Shown here piece after piece: positions 13,530 through 14,948 of a DNA stretch of 14,948 nucleotides (position 1 is its first letter; every line of letters starts with the position of its first letter). Location: positions 1 to 14,948 of the forward strand of contig JAPKDE010000043.1 of assembly GCA_028822675.1 (NCBI GenBank). Reading direction: 5' to 3'. The notes under the pieces were generated by a model. It was not told the DNA's origin. It ran no database searches and worked only from the letters and a program-made list of their open reading frames with translations. Origin of the DNA: Dehalococcoidia bacterium (lineage in GTDB: Bacteria > Chloroflexota > Dehalococcoidia > UBA3495). Made by a program: the position numbers and the translations under genes.

Positions 13530-14333
13530 ATGGCCCAGTCGATTGGGATTGTTGGATGCGGGGCCATTGGCCAAGCACTCATGCGGGCGGCAGATAGCGG
13601 CGAGCTCAACGTGGCGGTAGCCGGTGTGACTAGCCGAAATGAAGACAAAGCCCACGAGTTTCTGGACAGCCTAAACAATCCTCCTCCTTATCTAAGCCGC
13701 GAACAACTGATTGATAAGTCTGACTTGCTTGTTGAAACAGCGGGGGGGCATATCGTGGCTGAACTGGCCAAAGAAACATTTGCTGCCGGCAAAGACCTGA
13801 TGGTTATCAGCATTGGCGCGCTGCTGGAATATCCGGAGATTATTGAAGAATCCCGGAAAACCGGCTGTCGGCTGATCGCTCCTTCCGGCGCGATCGCAGG
13901 GCTGGATGGGATTAAGTCTGCCTGTGCCGGTCGGGTTGACCAGGTGACCATGGTTTCTCGCAAGCCACCCATCGGCCTGGATGGCGCTCCCCATCTGATA
14001 GAGAACGAAATCAGCCTGGAAGGGTTAACAGAAGAAACCGAAGTATTCTCCGGCACCGCACGAGAGGCTGTAAAGGGGTTTCCTGCCAACCTGAACGTAT
14101 CCGCCGCCGTGAGCCTGGCGGGTGTGGGCCCTGACAAGACTATGGTCAAGATGCTGGCCGTACCCGGACTGGAACGCAACTGCCATGACATTGAGGTACT
14201 GGGCGAGTTTGGAGTTCTCAGGATTCACATTGAGAACATACCCTCAGAGAATCCAAAGACCGGCAAGCTCACCGCATTTTCCATCATCCGTTCGGTGCAG
14301 GATGCCGTTGACCCATTTCGCATCGGCACCTAG
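13530..14333 (+). CDS. nadX: L-aspartate dehydrogenase (NadX-like)
   Basis: The 267-residue protein has the size and both domains of L-aspartate dehydrogenase. The Rossmann NAD(P) motif GCGAIG is at 9-14, and the catalytic/DUF108 domain shows APSGAIAGLDGIK (about 117-129), PANLNVSAAVSLAG (185-198), the conserved NCHDIEV (His219) and ENPKTGKLTAFSIIR (240-254). The family oxidises L-aspartate to iminoaspartate, which can feed quinolinate and NAD synthesis or, in the reverse sense, aspartate formation. No nadA or nadC is beside it, so the pathway is not fixed by context; homologues in catabolic clusters also exist. GAGGAG lies eight bases before ATG 13530. It is divergent from the MBL gene. No clear terminator follows it. 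Confidence 0.85.
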   Translation: MAQSIGIVGCGAIGQALMRAADSGELNVAVAGVTSRNEDKAHEFLDSLNNPPPYLSREQLIDKSDLLVETAGGHIVAELAKETFAAGKDLMVISIGALLEYPEIIEESRKTGCRLIAPSGAIAGLDGIKSACAGRVDQVTMVSRKPPIGLDGAPHLIENEISLEGLTEETEVFSGTAREAVKGFPANLNVSAAVSLAGVGPDKTMVKMLAVPGLERNCHDIEVLGEFGVLRIHIENIPSENPKTGKLTAFSIIRSVQDAVDPFRIGT

Positions 14334-14559
14334 CCGAAACAGGCCTTCGATAATCTCAAGTTGAGCGAATGGCAACGACATTCAGATCTTCGTCTCACTT
14401 TAGATTTCTCCTCCCTTGCACCGTTGGGGTTGTTTCTAGCGCCGCTTTCAGGATTCGGTGCTCTACACTAATTGCAAATTCTCAATATTGTTTCCGAGTC
14501 GCCATGGGCTGATCCTCGAGGGTTCTGCTACCGTAAATTCGGGAATAGGGACAGAGCAA
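14334..14559. other. Intergenic stretch without recognised features
   Basis: These 226 bases between the aspartate dehydrogenase stop and the lipoprotein start contain no ORF of note, no strong hairpin with a T-run and no clear promoter pair, although a promoter for the following gene is expected here. AGGGA before 14560 may be its ribosome site. Confidence 0.4.
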
Positions 14560-14948
14560 ATGCGAAATTATCAACTTTGGTTGCGGTTTGGAACCGTTCT
14601 TGGGTTAATGGTTTTAATCGGCTTATTGGCAATTGGATGCAGCGGTAGTGAGGAACCTTTACCGGTAACACCTCCGCCGGTGCTACAGACAGATCCAACG
14701 CAAATAATTACGTTGGGTGACATCGACGCCAGCGATCCAATCAAGAAGATAAAGCGGTTCCGACCCATGACAGACTATTTGGCCAGTCATTTGACGGAAT
14801 TTGGCATCACGGAAGGTAAGGTTGTCATATCCCGCAATGTCGAGGAAGCCGGAGGTTACCTAGTGGACGGAACGCTCGACATTTATATAGACAGCGCTTT
14901 TCCGATTTTAGCCGTACAAGAAATCTCCGATTCTCAAATAATCGCCCG
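14560..14948 (+). CDS. PhnD-like substrate-binding lipoprotein, cut by the window end
   Basis: The frame from ATG 14560 is open to the window edge (129 residues read). It starts MRNYQLWLRFGT, followed by a hydrophobic stretch and a lipobox ending AIGC with Cys27, so a lipoprotein. After a short Pro-rich spacer comes ITLGDIDASDP, RFRPMTDYLASHL and a GGYLVDGTLDIYIDS segment. This order (strand, (K/R)-x-P-M-x-x-Y-L, then a dose of variable sequence and DG-x-(L/V)-D) is that of the PhnD/phosphite-phosphonate ABC transporter substrate-binding family. The first lobe only is seen; the rest, and any transporter genes, lie beyond the window. Some PhnD-like domains are parts of sensors, so transport is likely but not proved. 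The ATG is the only start that gives a complete signal peptide. Confidence 0.75.
   Translation, partial: MRNYQLWLRFGTVLGLMVLIGLLAIGCSGSEEPLPVTPPPVLQTDPTQIITLGDIDASDPIKKIKRFRPMTDYLASHLTEFGITEGKVVISRNVEEAGGYLVDGTLDIYIDSAFPILAVQEISDSQIIA

Noticed and set aside
1..14948. tRNA, rRNA, CRISPR, toxin-antitoxin or phage genes
   Set aside because: No cloverleaf, rRNA motif, repeat-spacer array, integrase or phage-type gene was recognised on either strand by reading; a covariance-model scan was not possible.

Overview
The window is ordinary bacterial chromosome: dense genes, ATG/GTG starts, Shine-Dalgarno sites and sigma70-like promoters, moderately GC-rich with AT-rich promoter pockets. Gene content suggests a free-living, probably marine or aquatic, member of the Chloroflexota (SAR202/Dehalococcoidia-like). 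The pointers are an ImuB/DnaE2 pair without imuA, a Gram-positive-type LexA box, Thr/Pro-rich lipoproteins, and scattered catabolic genes (hydantoinase, HpaB-type hydroxylase remnant, crotonase-fold hydrolase, MBL hydrolase). This placement is an inference from gene content; no marker gene is present.

Layout. 1-66 may be the tail of a plus-strand gene, facing a minus-strand lipoprotein (192-1760) across a shared hairpin terminator. The lipoprotein has a Pro/Thr linker and seven 55-residue FG-GAP-type repeats, predicting a seven-bladed beta-propeller. 1950-1979 is a promoter whose spacer carries a LexA-like box, reading into a mutagenic translesion-synthesis block (2061-7726): catalytically dead imuB, an overlapping DUF6504-like gene, and dnaE2. 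Between the second gene and dnaE2 sits a GIY-YIG gene packed in 37-bp repeat copies, which looks like a small selfish or repeat-associated unit that interrupted the SOS operon.

7747-9936: an SRPBCC-fold gene (minus) and a hydantoinase-like amidohydrolase (plus) diverge from an AT-rich region with promoters on both strands and a four-unit 16-bp repeat running into the hydantoinase start. A perfect 16-bp-stem terminator ends this unit. 9937-11258 is decayed: an inverted repeat pair, then an HpaB-type hydroxylase remnant (frameshifted, N-terminus lost) abutting a DUF5666-like gene that also lost its N-terminus. Both 5' ends vanish at one point, as expected from a single deletion across a divergent promoter.

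11288-13383 (minus): an MBL-fold hydrolase and, downstream, a crotonase-fold protein carrying all five catalytic residues recalled for 6-oxocamphor hydrolase, so probably a C-C bond-cleaving beta-diketone hydrolase and not an enoyl-CoA hydratase. 13530-14333 (plus) is an L-aspartate dehydrogenase (NadX-like). The window ends inside a PhnD-like substrate-binding lipoprotein gene (14560 onward).
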